NCBI GenBank assembly: GCA_902791865.1
Contig: CADAXK010000002.1
Coordinates: 62,001-126,000 of the forward strand
Direction: 5' to 3'
DNA: 64,000 nucleotides
DNA from: an uncultured Bacteroidia bacterium
GTDB lineage: Bacteria > Bacteroidota > Bacteroidia > Bacteroidales > ML635J-15
The notes below the pieces were generated by a model that saw only the letters and a program-made list of their open reading frames with translations, had not been told where the DNA came from and made no database searches. A program made the translations under genes and the position numbers. Position 1 is the first letter of the stretch. Each line of letters begins with the position of its first letter. This document shows, in pieces, positions 1 through 11,191 of this stretch.

Positions 1-101
1 TGTTCACCTTTTCTTCTGTTAGCCTTTTTTTTGTCAACTTTTACCGTCAAATTCGGTTAATAACTATCTTTAAAAACTTCGTTTTTCCGATGGAAAATTG
101 T

Positions 102-109
102 TACCTTTG
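102..109 (+). promoter_or_regulatory. gyrB promoter -7 element
   Basis: TACCTTTG fits the Bacteroidota -7 consensus TAnnTTTG and lies 29 bases before the gyrB ATG. No convincing -33 TTTG is seen at the usual distance, so only the -7 half is supported. Confidence 0.6.
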
Positions 110-129
110 CGCACGTTTTTAGAAAATAA

Positions 130-2124
<1,995 letters not shown>

Positions 2125-2154
2125 AAACATGTGTTATATAACAACTAAAAAAGC

Positions 2155-2185
2155 GATTGTAATTGATATAAAAGAAATAATTTTG
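2155..2185 (+). promoter_or_regulatory. korA promoter
   Basis: ATTG at 2155-2158 and TAATTTTG at 2178-2185 are separated by 19 bases, matching the Bacteroidota -33/-7 arrangement. The -7 box ends 25 bases before the korA ATG. Confidence 0.6.
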
Positions 2186-2210
2186 CGGTAAAATTTTTAA
2201 ATACACAGCA

Positions 2211-4067
2211 ATGAGTGATAAACAAAAGAAAATAGTAGAACTTGAAGAAGTTGTAATAAAGTTCGCCGGCGACTCTGGCGACGGAATGCAGCTTACAGGC
2301 ACTCAGTTTTCAGATGCTTCAGCTTCATTTGGAAACGAATTATTAACTTTCCCGGATTATCCTGCTGAAATCAGGGCTCCTCAAGGAACCATAGCAGGCG
2401 TATCGGGATTCCAGGTACATATCGGTGCAAAGGAAGTACAGACTCCTGGCGACCTTGCAGATGTTCTCATCGCAATGAACCCTGCAGCCTTGAAGACCAA
2501 TATGAAGTGGGTAAAGCCGGGCGCAACAATCATAGTGGATGTTGACAGCTTCGACCAGAAGCACTGCGAAAAGGCAGGTTACGACTACGACCCGCTACAG
2601 AGCAGCGACCTCGACGACTACACAGTAATCAAGGCTCCGATAACCTCGTTGTCGCGTTCTACAGTGAACGACCTCAACCTTGGCATTGATGTCAAGACAG
2701 CCGACAAGACTCGTAACCAGTTTGTTATGGGTATGCTTATCTGGTTGTTCAACCGCGATATGAAGGTTGAAGAAGAGTTCATCGAGAAGAAGTTCGCAAA
2801 GAAGCCCGCTTTGATTGCTCCGAATGTTGCAGTTCTTCACGCTGGTTACAACTATGCTGACACTCTCGAGGCTATTGCAACCCAGTTCTATGTAAAGCCA
2901 GTTGCTGGAAAGAAGGGTATGTTCCGTCAGATTACCGGCAACACTGCAACCGCTTGGGGCTTGATGGCTGGTGCAGAAAAGGCCGGCTTGAAGCTCTTCC
3001 TCGGTTCTTATCCTATTACTCCTGCTTCGGACATTTTGCACGAATTGTGCAAGCACAAACACTTGGGTGTTAAGACATTCCAGGCAGAAGACGAAATTGC
3101 TGGTATTTGTACTGCAATAGGTGCAAGCTTCGGTGGAAATCTTGGTGTTACTTCGACATCGGGTCCTGGTCTTGCTCTTAAGACCGAAGCCGCTGGTTTG
3201 GCTGTTATCACCGAATTGCCTTTGGTAATCGTTGATGTTCAGCGTGGTGGTCCTTCAACAGGTTTGCCAACCAAGACCGAACAGAGCGACTTGCTTCAGG
3301 CTATCCACGGACGTCACGGCGAATCGCCAATGCCGGTTATCGCCGCTTCAACTCCAGGCAACTGCTTCAACTTCGCATACGAAGCCTGCAAGATTGCTGT
3401 TGAACACATGACTCCGGTTATCCTCCTTACCGACGGCTACTTGGCAAACGGTACCGAATTGTGGGAAATCCCCAACTACGAAGCTATGCCAAAGATTGTT
3501 CCTCCGTTCGTAAAGGACAACGACCCAGAATACCAGCCTTACAAGCGTGATGCTGAAAAGTTGAACCGTATGTGGGCTTTGCCGGGTCAGAAGGGCTTGG
3601 AACACAGAATCGGCGGTCTTGAAAAGTCGGATGTTTACGGCGATGTTTCACACGACCCGATGAACCACCAGGTTATGACAAACTACCGTGCCGAAAAGGT
3701 ACAACGCATTGCCAACTATATTCCTGAACAGGAAATCATCGGCAGCCAGAACGGTGGCGAACTCCTCGTAATAGGCTGGGGGGGTACTTTCGGTGCTTTG
3801 AACATGGCAGTTAAGGAATTGCGCGAAGAAGGCTACGATGTAAGCTTGGCTCAGTTTAACTACATCTTCCCGTTGCCAAAGAACACCGAGGATGTCTTGA
3901 AGAAGTTCAAGAAGCGCGTTGTTTGCGAATTGAACCTTGGTCAGTTTGCAGATTACCTGCGCACCCAGTATCCGCAGTATCCTTACGAACAGTTCAACAA
4001 GGTACAGGGATTGCCGTTCTTTATTAGTGAATTGAAAGAGAAATTTAAACAACTTTTAGCAAAATAG
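2211..4067 (+). CDS. korA: 2-oxoglutarate:ferredoxin oxidoreductase, alpha subunit (gamma-alpha fusion)
   Basis: Together with KorB this oxidatively decarboxylates a 2-oxoacid, most likely 2-oxoglutarate, to the acyl-CoA while reducing ferredoxin. The 618-residue protein has the N-terminal gamma domain (GDSGDGMQLTGTQFSDA near residue 19, then the FPDYPAEIRAPQGT segment) followed by the alpha domain with YPITPASDILHEL and a C-terminal transketolase-like domain. This gamma-alpha fusion is typical of Bacteroidota KorA. korB follows after 5 bases, so the two are surely co-transcribed. 2-Oxoglutarate is inferred from the two-subunit KorA/KorB architecture; another 2-oxoacid cannot be excluded. Confidence 0.9.
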   Translation: MSDKQKKIVELEEVVIKFAGDSGDGMQLTGTQFSDASASFGNELLTFPDYPAEIRAPQGTIAGVSGFQVHIGAKEVQTPGDLADVLIAMNPAALKTNMKWVKPGATIIVDVDSFDQKHCEKAGYDYDPLQSSDLDDYTVIKAPITSLSRSTVNDLNLGIDVKTADKTRNQFVMGMLIWLFNRDMKVEEEFIEKKFAKKPALIAPNVAVLHAGYNYADTLEAIATQFYVKPVAGKKGMFRQITGNTATAWGLMAGAEKAGLKLFLGSYPITPASDILHELCKHKHLGVKTFQAEDEIAGICTAIGASFGGNLGVTSTSGPGLALKTEAAGLAVITELPLVIVDVQRGGPSTGLPTKTEQSDLLQAIHGRHGESPMPVIAASTPGNCFNFAYEACKIAVEHMTPVILLTDGYLANGTELWEIPNYEAMPKIVPPFVKDNDPEYQPYKRDAEKLNRMWALPGQKGLEHRIGGLEKSDVYGDVSHDPMNHQVMTNYRAEKVQRIANYIPEQEIIGSQNGGELLVIGWGGTFGALNMAVKELREEGYDVSLAQFNYIFPLPKNTEDVLKKFKKRVVCELNLGQFADYLRTQYPQYPYEQFNKVQGLPFFISELKEKFKQLLAK

Positions 4068-4072
4068 TAATT

Positions 4073-5080
4073 ATGGAAGAAGTACAGAAACTTACAAGAG
4101 AAGACTTTCAGACCGCAGGTCCAGTAAAATGGTGTGCAGGTTGTGGTAGTTATTCAATTTTGGCTGCAGTGCAGAATGCTCTTCCGCAGATTGGAGTTCC
4201 AAAGGAAAAGATAGTATTCGTATCGGGTATTGGCTGCTCGTCACGATTCCCGTACTACATGAAGACTTACGGCTTCCATACATTGCACGGAAGAGGTGCT
4301 GCTATAGCATCCGGTCTTAAGTCGGCTCGTCCCGACCTTAATGTTTGGCTCGCTACAGGTGACGGCGACTCGATGGCTATCGGTGGAAACCACTTCATTC
4401 ATTTGATTCGCAGAAACATCGACATCAATGTGTTGGTATTCAACAATAAGATTTACGGTCTTACAAAGGGACAGTATTCTCCGACAACTCCTTACGGTTC
4501 GATTACAAAGTCGTCACCTGATGGAACAATCGAGAATCCTTTCAAGCCGGGCGAACTCGTAATCGGTGCAGAAGGCAACTTCTTCGCAAGGGTTATCGAC
4601 AAGGAGCCGCGCAACCTCGAAAAGACCTTGATTGCCGCAAATGCTCACAAGGGTGCATCAATTGTTGAAGTATTGCAGAACTGCGTTATCTTCAACGATA
4701 AGATTCACGAAAGCATTATCGGTAAGGATGTTCGCGATGACAATGTAGTAATGCTCGAACACGGCAAGCCGATGATTTTCGGTAAGGAACACGACAAGGG
4801 TCTCGTTCTTGATGGTGCCGACCTCAAGGTCGTTAAGATTGGCGAAAACGGCATTACCGAAAAGGACATTCTGGTTCACGACATGACAACCAAGAATCCG
4901 AGCATCCACTACTTGCTTGCTAAGATGACTTACCCGCTGGCAATCGGCGTTATCCGTAGCGTTGACGATGCAACCTACGAAACCAAGTTGCAGGAGCAGG
5001 TTGACAATGCAGTTGCAACCACCAAGGTTAAGACTGTTGACCAGTTGCTTCACAGCGGCCAGATCTTTGAGATAAAATAA
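4073..5080 (+). CDS. korB: 2-oxoglutarate:ferredoxin oxidoreductase, beta (TPP-binding) subunit
   Basis: This is the thiamine-pyrophosphate subunit and partner of KorA, 335 residues. WCAGCGSYSIL near residue 20 and GIGCSSRFPYYM near residue 54 are the conserved beta-subunit cysteine-containing motifs. The TPP/magnesium motif is GDGDSMAIGGNHF with NNKIYGLTKGQYSPTT downstream. There is no ferredoxin-type 4Fe-4S domain, as expected for the two-subunit Kor type. It ends 30 bases before a strong hairpin terminator, which closes the korAB operon. Confidence 0.92.
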   Translation: MEEVQKLTREDFQTAGPVKWCAGCGSYSILAAVQNALPQIGVPKEKIVFVSGIGCSSRFPYYMKTYGFHTLHGRGAAIASGLKSARPDLNVWLATGDGDSMAIGGNHFIHLIRRNIDINVLVFNNKIYGLTKGQYSPTTPYGSITKSSPDGTIENPFKPGELVIGAEGNFFARVIDKEPRNLEKTLIAANAHKGASIVEVLQNCVIFNDKIHESIIGKDVRDDNVVMLEHGKPMIFGKEHDKGLVLDGADLKVVKIGENGITEKDILVHDMTTKNPSIHYLLAKMTYPLAIGVIRSVDDATYETKLQEQVDNAVATTKVKTVDQLLHSGQIFEIK

Positions 5081-5109
5081 ATTTTTTTCATAATAATTGA
5101 TTTGATTGA

Positions 5110-5139
5110 CCTCGAAACTTAAAGTTTCGAGGTTTTTTT
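5110..5139 (+). terminator. Rho-independent terminator of korAB
   Basis: Perfect 10-bp stem CCTCGAAACT (5110-5119) / AGTTTCGAGG (5123-5132) with a 3-base loop, followed by seven T. Confidence 0.92.
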
Positions 5140-5192
5140 ATGTGTTTTTGTGATACATTTTATTTTCTCTTTTCAAATCCGATTTTAATTCC

Positions 5193-5200
5193 TAAATTTG
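5193..5200 (+). promoter_or_regulatory. rfbB promoter -7 element
   Basis: TAAATTTG fits TAnnTTTG and lies 20 bases before the rfbB ATG. No clear -33 element was found. Confidence 0.5.
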
Positions 5201-5220
5201 CCCTTTAATTTTTAGTTGAA

Positions 5221-6276
5221 ATGAATAAGACCATATTAATTACAGGAGGAGCAGGTTTCATTGGCTCGCATGTAGTAAGACTTTTTGTTAACAAATATCC
5301 AGAATATCAGATTGTTAATGTCGATAAACTGACATACGCAGGCAACCTTGAAAATTTGAAGGATGTTGAGAATGCTCCAAATTATAAATTTGAGAAAGTT
5401 GACATTGTTGACTATGAAGCAGTAAAATCGCTTTTTGCAAAGTATTCGCCTGATGCAGTAATTCATCTTGCTGCCGAAAGCCATGTTGACAGAAGCATAA
5501 CAAATCCGTTGGAATTCATATACACGAATTTTGTCGGTACTGCAAATCTTTTGACTGCTGCCCGTGATTTTTGGAAGGGAAATTATGACAGCAAGCGTTT
5601 CTACCATATTTCCACCGACGAGGTATACGGTTCGCTTGGCAACGAAGGTTTCTTCAAGGAAACTACTCCATATTCGCCACGTTCGCCGTATTCGGCATCA
5701 AAGGCAAGTTCCGACCACCTTGTTCGCGCTTACCATCATACTTTCGGAATGAATGTCGTTCTGTCGAACTGCTCCAACAACTATGGTCCTAACCAGTTCC
5801 CAGAAAAGCTCATTCCGTTGTCAATTAACAATATAAAGAACAACAAGTCAATTCCAATTTACGGCAAGGGACTTAATGTCCGTGACTGGTTGTTCGTTAT
5901 CGACCATGCTCGTGCAATCGACTGCATTTTCCACAATGGCAAGAATGGCGAAACATATAATATAGGTGGCAACAACGAATGGACTAACATCGCATTAATC
6001 AAGAAGTTGTGCGAAGTTATGGATAGAAAGCTAGGTCGTGAGCAAGGAACTTCCGAAAAGTTGATAACCTACGTTACCGACAGGGCTGGACACGATTTGC
6101 GCTATGCAATCGATTCTACCAAGTTGCAGACCGAACTTGGATGGAAGCCATCTTTGCAGTTTGAGGAAGGCATCGAAAAGACTGTTGACTGGTACTTGGC
6201 TAACGAGGAATGGCTCAATAGGATAGTCTCGGGCGACTATGCAAAGTATTACGAACAGATGTATAAGAACAGATAA
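5221..6276 (+). CDS. rfbB: dTDP-glucose 4,6-dehydratase
   Basis: This enzyme converts dTDP-D-glucose to dTDP-4-keto-6-deoxy-D-glucose, the second step of the dTDP-L-rhamnose and related deoxysugar pathways. It is a short-chain dehydrogenase of 351 residues. The NAD-binding motif GGAGFIG is at residues 9-15, the active-site STDEVYG places T132, D133 and E134, and the YxxxK pair is Y157/K161 in SPYSASK. VLSNCSNNYGPNQFPEKLIP is the family signature. No other rfb genes (rfbA, rfbC, rfbD) are present here, so the pathway is completed elsewhere. hutH follows after 27 bases without an obvious terminator. Confidence 0.93.
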   Translation: MNKTILITGGAGFIGSHVVRLFVNKYPEYQIVNVDKLTYAGNLENLKDVENAPNYKFEKVDIVDYEAVKSLFAKYSPDAVIHLAAESHVDRSITNPLEFIYTNFVGTANLLTAARDFWKGNYDSKRFYHISTDEVYGSLGNEGFFKETTPYSPRSPYSASKASSDHLVRAYHHTFGMNVVLSNCSNNYGPNQFPEKLIPLSINNIKNNKSIPIYGKGLNVRDWLFVIDHARAIDCIFHNGKNGETYNIGGNNEWTNIALIKKLCEVMDRKLGREQGTSEKLITYVTDRAGHDLRYAIDSTKLQTELGWKPSLQFEEGIEKTVDWYLANEEWLNRIVSGDYAKYYEQMYKNR

Positions 6277-6303
6277 AAACAAAAGCAATAAAAATATTTC
6301 ATA

Positions 6304-7788
6304 ATGGAAACATATTACATTGGAACAGAAAGATTAACGCTTGACAAATTAGAAGAAATCATTGAAAGCGGATGTGAAATAGCTTTGTCGGAAGAGGCAA
6401 TAAAGAACATAGAGCATTGCCGCAACTACTTGGATGAGAAGATGAAGAACCGTGAAAAGCCGATTTACGGCATTACTACCGGTTTCGGTTCGCTGTGCAA
6501 TACTTCGGTTTCGGAAAACGAGCTCGAGCAGCTTCAGGAAAACCTTATAAAGTCGCACTCCTGCGGTATGGGCGAGGAAGTTGAACAGCGTATTGTCCGT
6601 CTGATGATGTTTTTGAAAGTCAAGAATATGTCGTATGGTATTTCGGGCGTTTGTGTATCAACGGCTCAGCGTCTTGTTGATTTCTACAACAAGGGTATAA
6701 CTCCTGTCGTATATCAGCTTGGTTCGCTTGGCGCATCGGGCGACTTGGCTCCGTTGGCACACATAACACTTGCAATGCTCGGAATGGGAGAGGTATACTA
6801 CAAAGGACAGAAGCGTGAATCGGCTGACGTTCTCCGCGAACTCGACATGGAACCGCTCCGCCTCAAGTCGAAGGAAGGTCTTGCTCTTATCAACGGCACT
6901 CAGTTTATGCTTTCGCACGCTATTGATGCTTTGCTCCGTGGTCGTAAAATCTTGAAGAATGCAGATATCATCGCAACCATGTCTCTCGAAGGTTTCAACG
7001 GACTTGCTGACCCGTTTACCGAAAACCTTCACACCATCCGTCCGCACAAGGGACAGATTAAGACGGCACAGAATATCCGTGCATATCTTACTGGATCGGA
7101 ATTGCAGAAGCAGAAGAAGACAACAGTTCAGGATCCGTATTCGTTTCGCTGTGTTCCGCAGGTTCATGGAGCATCTAAGGATGCTTGGGACTATGTTGCA
7201 AGCGTTGTGGAGACCGAAATCAACTCGGTTACCGACAATCCTATGGTATTCCCGGATGATGACCTCGTATTGAGCGGCGGTAATTTCCATGGACAGCCAC
7301 TGGCTATAGTTATGGACTTCCTTTCAATCGCTATGGCAGAAATCGGTAGCATTTCAGAACGTCGTATCTACCGTCTTATCAGCGGTGACAGGGGATTGCC
7401 GGCATTCTTGGTTGCAAAGCCAGGTCTCAACAGCGGTTTCATGATTCCGCAATATACTGCAGCATCTATCGTCAGCCAGAACAAGCAGTTGTGTATGCCT
7501 GCAAGCGTTGATTCGTTGTCGTCTTCAAACGAGCAGGAGGACCATGTAAGTATGGGTGCAAATGCAGGAACAAAGCTTCTGCGCGTAGTTGCAAATGTGG
7601 AAAGAGTTCTTGCTATCGAATGCTTTGCTGCAAGCCAGGCATTGTATTTCCGCGAGCCGCTCAAGCCGTCGCCGTTCATTCAGGAGTTTGTCAGCGATTT
7701 CCGCAAGGAAGTTCCAATCGTTCAGGACGATACGATAATGTACAAACTGATGAACAAGTCGCTTGAGTTCTTGAAGAAGAGAAAGTAA
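6304..7788 (+). CDS. hutH: Histidine ammonia-lyase
   Basis: This enzyme deaminates L-histidine to trans-urocanate. The 494-residue protein has the MIO cofactor tripeptide A144-S145-G146 inside GSLGASGDLAPLAH. It also has the family motifs SGGNFHGQPLA and EQEDHVSMG. The substrate-selectivity pair before the MIO region reads SH (in IKSHSCGMG), as in histidine rather than tyrosine or phenylalanine lyases. It lies just after rfbB and not in a hut operon; no hutU, hutI or ftcD is in the window. A strong terminator follows. Confidence 0.88.
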   Translation: METYYIGTERLTLDKLEEIIESGCEIALSEEAIKNIEHCRNYLDEKMKNREKPIYGITTGFGSLCNTSVSENELEQLQENLIKSHSCGMGEEVEQRIVRLMMFLKVKNMSYGISGVCVSTAQRLVDFYNKGITPVVYQLGSLGASGDLAPLAHITLAMLGMGEVYYKGQKRESADVLRELDMEPLRLKSKEGLALINGTQFMLSHAIDALLRGRKILKNADIIATMSLEGFNGLADPFTENLHTIRPHKGQIKTAQNIRAYLTGSELQKQKKTTVQDPYSFRCVPQVHGASKDAWDYVASVVETEINSVTDNPMVFPDDDLVLSGGNFHGQPLAIVMDFLSIAMAEIGSISERRIYRLISGDRGLPAFLVAKPGLNSGFMIPQYTAASIVSQNKQLCMPASVDSLSSSNEQEDHVSMGANAGTKLLRVVANVERVLAIECFAASQALYFREPLKPSPFIQEFVSDFRKEVPIVQDDTIMYKLMNKSLEFLKKRK

Positions 7789-7809
7789 TTAAACACAACT
7801 TTTGTAAAA

Positions 7810-7840
7810 AGGGCAATCAGAAATGGTTGTCCTTTTTTTT
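7810..7840 (+). terminator. Rho-independent terminator after hutH
   Basis: Ten-pair stem 7810-7819 / 7824-7833 (two G-U pairs) with a GAAA tetraloop, followed by a run of eight T. Confidence 0.9.
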
Positions 7841-7902
7841 GTGAATGGCTACGCCGTTTCAAGTTTCAGGTTTTAGCAACCAGAACCATTTTTAAACGTT
7901 GA

Positions 7903-7934
7903 ACTTAGAACCAGAAACTTAGAACCAGAAACTT
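7903..7934. repeat. 14-bp tandem repeat, 2.3 copies
   Basis: ACTTAGAACCAGAA is repeated at 7903-7916 and 7917-7930 and begins a third time. It lies between the hutH terminator and the convergent end of the GT4 gene. Related CAGAACCA text occurs at 7880-7888. It is non-coding filler of unknown role. Confidence 0.75.
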
Positions 7935-7936
7935 CC

Positions 7937-9130
7937 TTATTTCCTATTTGCTAACAGTTCGTCGTACAGATTCTTCATGTCGTTGACGAGGCGAGTGTAG
8001 TGGAATTTGTCGCGGACAAAAATCCAGCCGTCTTCTGACATCTGCTTTCGCATTTCATCATTGTTGACAAGCGTAAGCAGATTCTCGCTGAATGCATCCA
8101 CATTCTGGGTAGGAGAGAGCAGTGCTGTTTTGCCTTCTACAACGACATCCCTTATGCCACCTACAATTGTGCTGACAACCGGCACATTCGCAGCCTGCGA
8201 TTCGATTATGGATACAGGTGTGCCTTCGTTGAGCGATGTCAAGGCGGATATTTCAGAACCGGCAAAAACATAGTCGGCATCCTTTATCCACGATGTAAAA
8301 ATTAGGTCGGAATTTGGAACTTTGTGCTCCGGTGTCGATGCTGTAAGTCCATGCATACTTGCATATTCCAGCAGTCCGTTACGTAAATCGCCATCGCCGA
8401 CAATTACGCCACGAACCTTGCGGTTGGTCTTCGACTTTACATCCCTTATGGCATCGATGAACATCCTGTGGTTTTTCACTGGCACAAGACGACCAACGAT
8501 CGAAACGGCAATCTCGTCATCGGCAATATCGTACTGCTTGCGGAAAGCATCGCGTTTCATCGCCTTGTTTTCCTGGAAACGGTTAAGGTCGAAGCCCAAA
8601 GGTATTACGCGGAATTTATCTGGTGGCGCAATTTTGTAGACCTCAGAGAGTTCGTATTTTTGAATGTCGCTGATGGCAACAATTGCAGAGGTACGTTTTG
8701 CGTAGTGCTGCTCAATCTTCTGGAATGTGGCGGTTACATATTTGTTGAAATACGAGTTGAAGATATGACCGTGGAAAGTGTGTACAATCACTGGTACTCC
8801 GCAACTTATGGCTGCCTGTCGCCCAAGTACGCCTGCCTTTGATGCGTGGGTGTGGACAATGTCGGGCTTGTAGCGCTTTATGATGCTTTTGATTTTTTCG
8901 TATGCAACGACATCGTTGTAACCGTTGATGCTTCGCATCATTTCACTAATCTTAATGGCGTGAATGCCAAGTTTTTGTACAATATAGTCGGAGCAGGCTT
9001 CCGACTTGTCGTTCATTCCGCCGACCAACAGGGTTTCGTAGTCGGGAGCCATGTACTTTGTAAGGTAGCTTACATTGTATGTCGGACCGCCGAGATTGAA
9101 CCTGTTTATTATCCTTAATACTTTGGGCAT
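7937..9130 (-). CDS. GT4-family glycosyltransferase
   Basis: This is a retaining GT-B glycosyltransferase that probably moves a sugar from a nucleotide donor onto an envelope glycan; the substrate is unknown. The 397 residues include an N-terminal acceptor domain (RINRFNLGGPTYNVSYLTK, then HTHASKAGVLGR) and a C-terminal donor domain (IVGRLVPVKNH, and the E-x7-E type segment EGTPVSIIESQAANVPVVST). Its start overlaps the stop of the upstream small membrane protein gene (TGATG), so the two are translationally coupled. It is the last gene of the leftward cluster. Confidence 0.88.
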   Translation of the reverse strand: MPKVLRIINRFNLGGPTYNVSYLTKYMAPDYETLLVGGMNDKSEACSDYIVQKLGIHAIKISEMMRSINGYNDVVAYEKIKSIIKRYKPDIVHTHASKAGVLGRQAAISCGVPVIVHTFHGHIFNSYFNKYVTATFQKIEQHYAKRTSAIVAISDIQKYELSEVYKIAPPDKFRVIPLGFDLNRFQENKAMKRDAFRKQYDIADDEIAVSIVGRLVPVKNHRMFIDAIRDVKSKTNRKVRGVIVGDGDLRNGLLEYASMHGLTASTPEHKVPNSDLIFTSWIKDADYVFAGSEISALTSLNEGTPVSIIESQAANVPVVSTIVGGIRDVVVEGKTALLSPTQNVDAFSENLLTLVNNDEMRKQMSEDGWIFVRDKFHYTRLVNDMKNLYDELLANRK

Positions 9131-9441
9131 CAGTTTATTATTGAGATTAATTTAGCTTTTTTTGTCCTTTTTGCCTTGATGACAATAAGGTTTGCAATTA
9201 TCACGGTGATGGCTACGCCTATGATTCCGAGGCAGATACCTGTTATTACCAAAAAAAGTAGCAGCACCCAGTACCTCATGTTCAGGACGCTGCTAACCTT
9301 TATGCCTTTTTTCTTTTCTTCGACAATGTGAAGGATGGAACCGTCGTAAACATAAATGTCACCCTTCCTAATCACGGTCTTGCTGTAGTTTGACTTGATT
9401 AGGTCGAATACTTCTTGTTTCTTTGGCGACAGTTCCTGCAT
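9130..9441 (-). CDS. Small two-helix membrane protein
   Basis: This is a 103-residue protein of unknown family. It has a soluble N-terminal part (residues 1-53), then a strongly hydrophobic segment around residues 55-90 (YWVLLLFLVITGICLGIIG and a continuing stretch) long enough for one or two membrane passes, then a basic tail KAKRTKKAK. It sits 3 bases after the aminotransferase stop and overlaps the GT4 start by one base. It is therefore a real gene of that operon, perhaps accessory to envelope glycan synthesis, which is inference from position only. Confidence 0.65.
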   Translation of the reverse strand: MQELSPKKQEVFDLIKSNYSKTVIRKGDIYVYDGSILHIVEEKKKGIKVSSVLNMRYWVLLLFLVITGICLGIIGVAITVIIANLIVIKAKRTKKAKLISIIN

Positions 9442-9444
9442 ATC

Positions 9445-10752
9445 CTAGTGGTTCTGCTTGTAGATTTCGAGGCGCTTTTCGAGCAATTCCATCTTGTCGG
9501 GCGTAATCTGCGATACGCAGGCACGAAGTCCGTACTTCTTGCTACCAGTGTTGTCTAGCGTAATTGCGCTGATTCCGTAGTGCAGAAGTTCTTCCAATAA
9601 TTTGTCGCCAGTCCAGTCCTTATAGGTGATGGTGAAGTAGAAACCATCTGCCAAGTCCTTGTCGATGTCCTTGTCGTACACGATGTTAAAACCTGCATCA
9701 ACGAAAAGTTTCTTCATCCTTTCGGCACGCTTTCCGTATTCTTCGATGTCCTTTATGAAATTGAAAGTGCCGTCGTTTGCTGCCTTGAGCATTGCAGCCA
9801 GACCGTACTGTGCTGAGTGGCAAACGCCCGAACTCAATGCGTAGATGATTCGCATTACGAATGTTGCACCGAACTGGTCTCTGCCGAAACGCTTTTGCAG
9901 GTTAGGATAGGAGCGGTGGAAAACCTTGTCGGAAATTGCCACAACTGCCACACGCTGACCGGCATAGCTAAATGCCTTGGAACCCGAAATCATAAGTATG
10001 TAGTTGTCGGTGTAGTTTGCAACCGAAGCCTGATATGGCGGGAATCCTGGATGATAGGTGTCATCGCGGAAATCCATGCGGAAGTATGCAAGGTCTTCGA
10101 TTACTATTGCATCGTACTTGTTGGCAACTTCGGCGATGATTTTCAGTTCGTCGTCTGTGAAGCAAATCCAGCTCGGGTTGTTGGGGTTGGAGTAGATGAT
10201 GGAGTTGATGTTGCCCTTCGAGAGGTAGGATTCCAGCTTGTCGCGAAGTTTTTCGCCACGGTAATCGTAAACATCAAAGCTTTCGTACTTATGTCCCATT
10301 ACATTGAACTGCTGTTTCTGCACTGGGAATCCAGGGTCGATGAAAAGTGCGGTGTCCTTCTTCGGGTCGAGGTTCGAGCAGGTGAGGAAGGTTGCGTAAC
10401 CGCCTTGCATTGAACCTACTGTCGGTATGCAGCATTCTGGCGATATATCAACTCCGATAAAGTTCTTTACGAACCTTGATGCTTCTTTCTTGAGTTCTGG
10501 AACACCGTCCACCATCGGGTAGATGGCTGCCACGCCGTCGTTGAGGGCCTTTATTTCGGCTTCGGTGCCAACCTTTGGCGGCTTGAGGCTCGGTACGCCC
10601 ATCTCCATCCTGACGAATTTTTCGCCGGTTTCCTTCTCTATGCAATTAACTAATCCGACAATTTCTCTGATTGTCGATTTGCCTATGTTGTTGATTCCCA
10701 ACTTACGGCATTGTTCCTGAATAACTGTGTCACAAATTGGTGTGTTAGCCAT
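9445..10752 (-). CDS. PLP-dependent aminotransferase, class I/II fold
   Basis: This is a fold-type I aminotransferase of 435 residues with unknown substrate. Visible motifs are the cofactor-stacking region PTVGSMQGGYATF, YSNPNNPSWICF (the NPNNP motif), the aspartate in IVIEDLAYF, the Schiff-base lysine in SGSKAFSYAGQR and the C-terminal substrate arginine in YGLRACVS. The family resembles AspC/AlaT-type enzymes but is not close to a named one. It lies 67 bases downstream of siaC and 3 bases before a small membrane protein gene. Confidence 0.85.
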   Translation of the reverse strand: MANTPICDTVIQEQCRKLGINNIGKSTIREIVGLVNCIEKETGEKFVRMEMGVPSLKPPKVGTEAEIKALNDGVAAIYPMVDGVPELKKEASRFVKNFIGVDISPECCIPTVGSMQGGYATFLTCSNLDPKKDTALFIDPGFPVQKQQFNVMGHKYESFDVYDYRGEKLRDKLESYLSKGNINSIIYSNPNNPSWICFTDDELKIIAEVANKYDAIVIEDLAYFRMDFRDDTYHPGFPPYQASVANYTDNYILMISGSKAFSYAGQRVAVVAISDKVFHRSYPNLQKRFGRDQFGATFVMRIIYALSSGVCHSAQYGLAAMLKAANDGTFNFIKDIEEYGKRAERMKKLFVDAGFNIVYDKDIDKDLADGFYFTITYKDWTGDKLLEELLHYGISAITLDNTGSKKYGLRACVSQITPDKMELLEKRLEIYKQNH

Positions 10753-10819
10753 ATCTATGTAATTTTAAAATTTCACAATGTTAATAAAATTTTCCATACG
10801 AAAAACTTGTTCTGCAACA

Positions 10820-11188
10820 TTATTTTGAAACATTCAGCAATGTGTCTGAGTATTCGAATTTTAACCCAGATATTTCTTCAAATTCCTTGCCGCTGTCGAG
10901 AATGTCTTCATCGTCGGCTTCGTAGTGCCATACGATTGTAATGCCCTCATTACCTTTGAGTTTCTTGAAGAAGTTGTACAGGAATTTAGCGGAACTCGTG
11001 TTGAAATAACCCAGCGAAAAGTGAATTCTGAGATTGTGGTTCTCTGCGTATTTTGTTGATACTATGTTGTTTAGCTTTGCGAATATCTCAGTTGGATTTT
11101 CCGGTATGATAACTCCCCATACACATAGGTCGCCGTTTTCCTCGTATATGTGTGGCGTTTTTCCTGTTGCTTCTACTAGTACTTTCAT
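10820..11188 (-). CDS. SiaC-like regulatory phosphoprotein (DUF1987)
   Basis: This 122-residue protein matches the SiaC family: GDLCVWGVIIPENPTEIF near residue 19 and the signature SLGYFNTSSAKFLYNFF near residue 58. In Pseudomonas, SiaC is phosphorylated on a threonine by SiaB and controls the diguanylate cyclase SiaD; T64 in NTSS is the likely equivalent. The gene starts 3 bases after the stop of the SiaB-like kinase gene. No SiaD or SiaA homologue is near, so the output here is unknown. Confidence 0.82.
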   Translation of the reverse strand: MKVLVEATGKTPHIYEENGDLCVWGVIIPENPTEIFAKLNNIVSTKYAENHNLRIHFSLGYFNTSSAKFLYNFFKKLKGNEGITIVWHYEADDEDILDSGKEFEEISGLKFEYSDTLLNVSK

Positions 11189-11191
11189 TTT

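Noticed and set aside
6304..7788. Tyrosine or phenylalanine ammonia-lyase instead of histidine ammonia-lyase
   Set aside because: The selectivity motif reads SH and the EQEDHVSMG region fits histidine lyases, so the aromatic alternatives are less likely.
7903..7934. CRISPR-like direct repeats
   Set aside because: The 14-base units are adjacent without spacers, and no cas genes are present.
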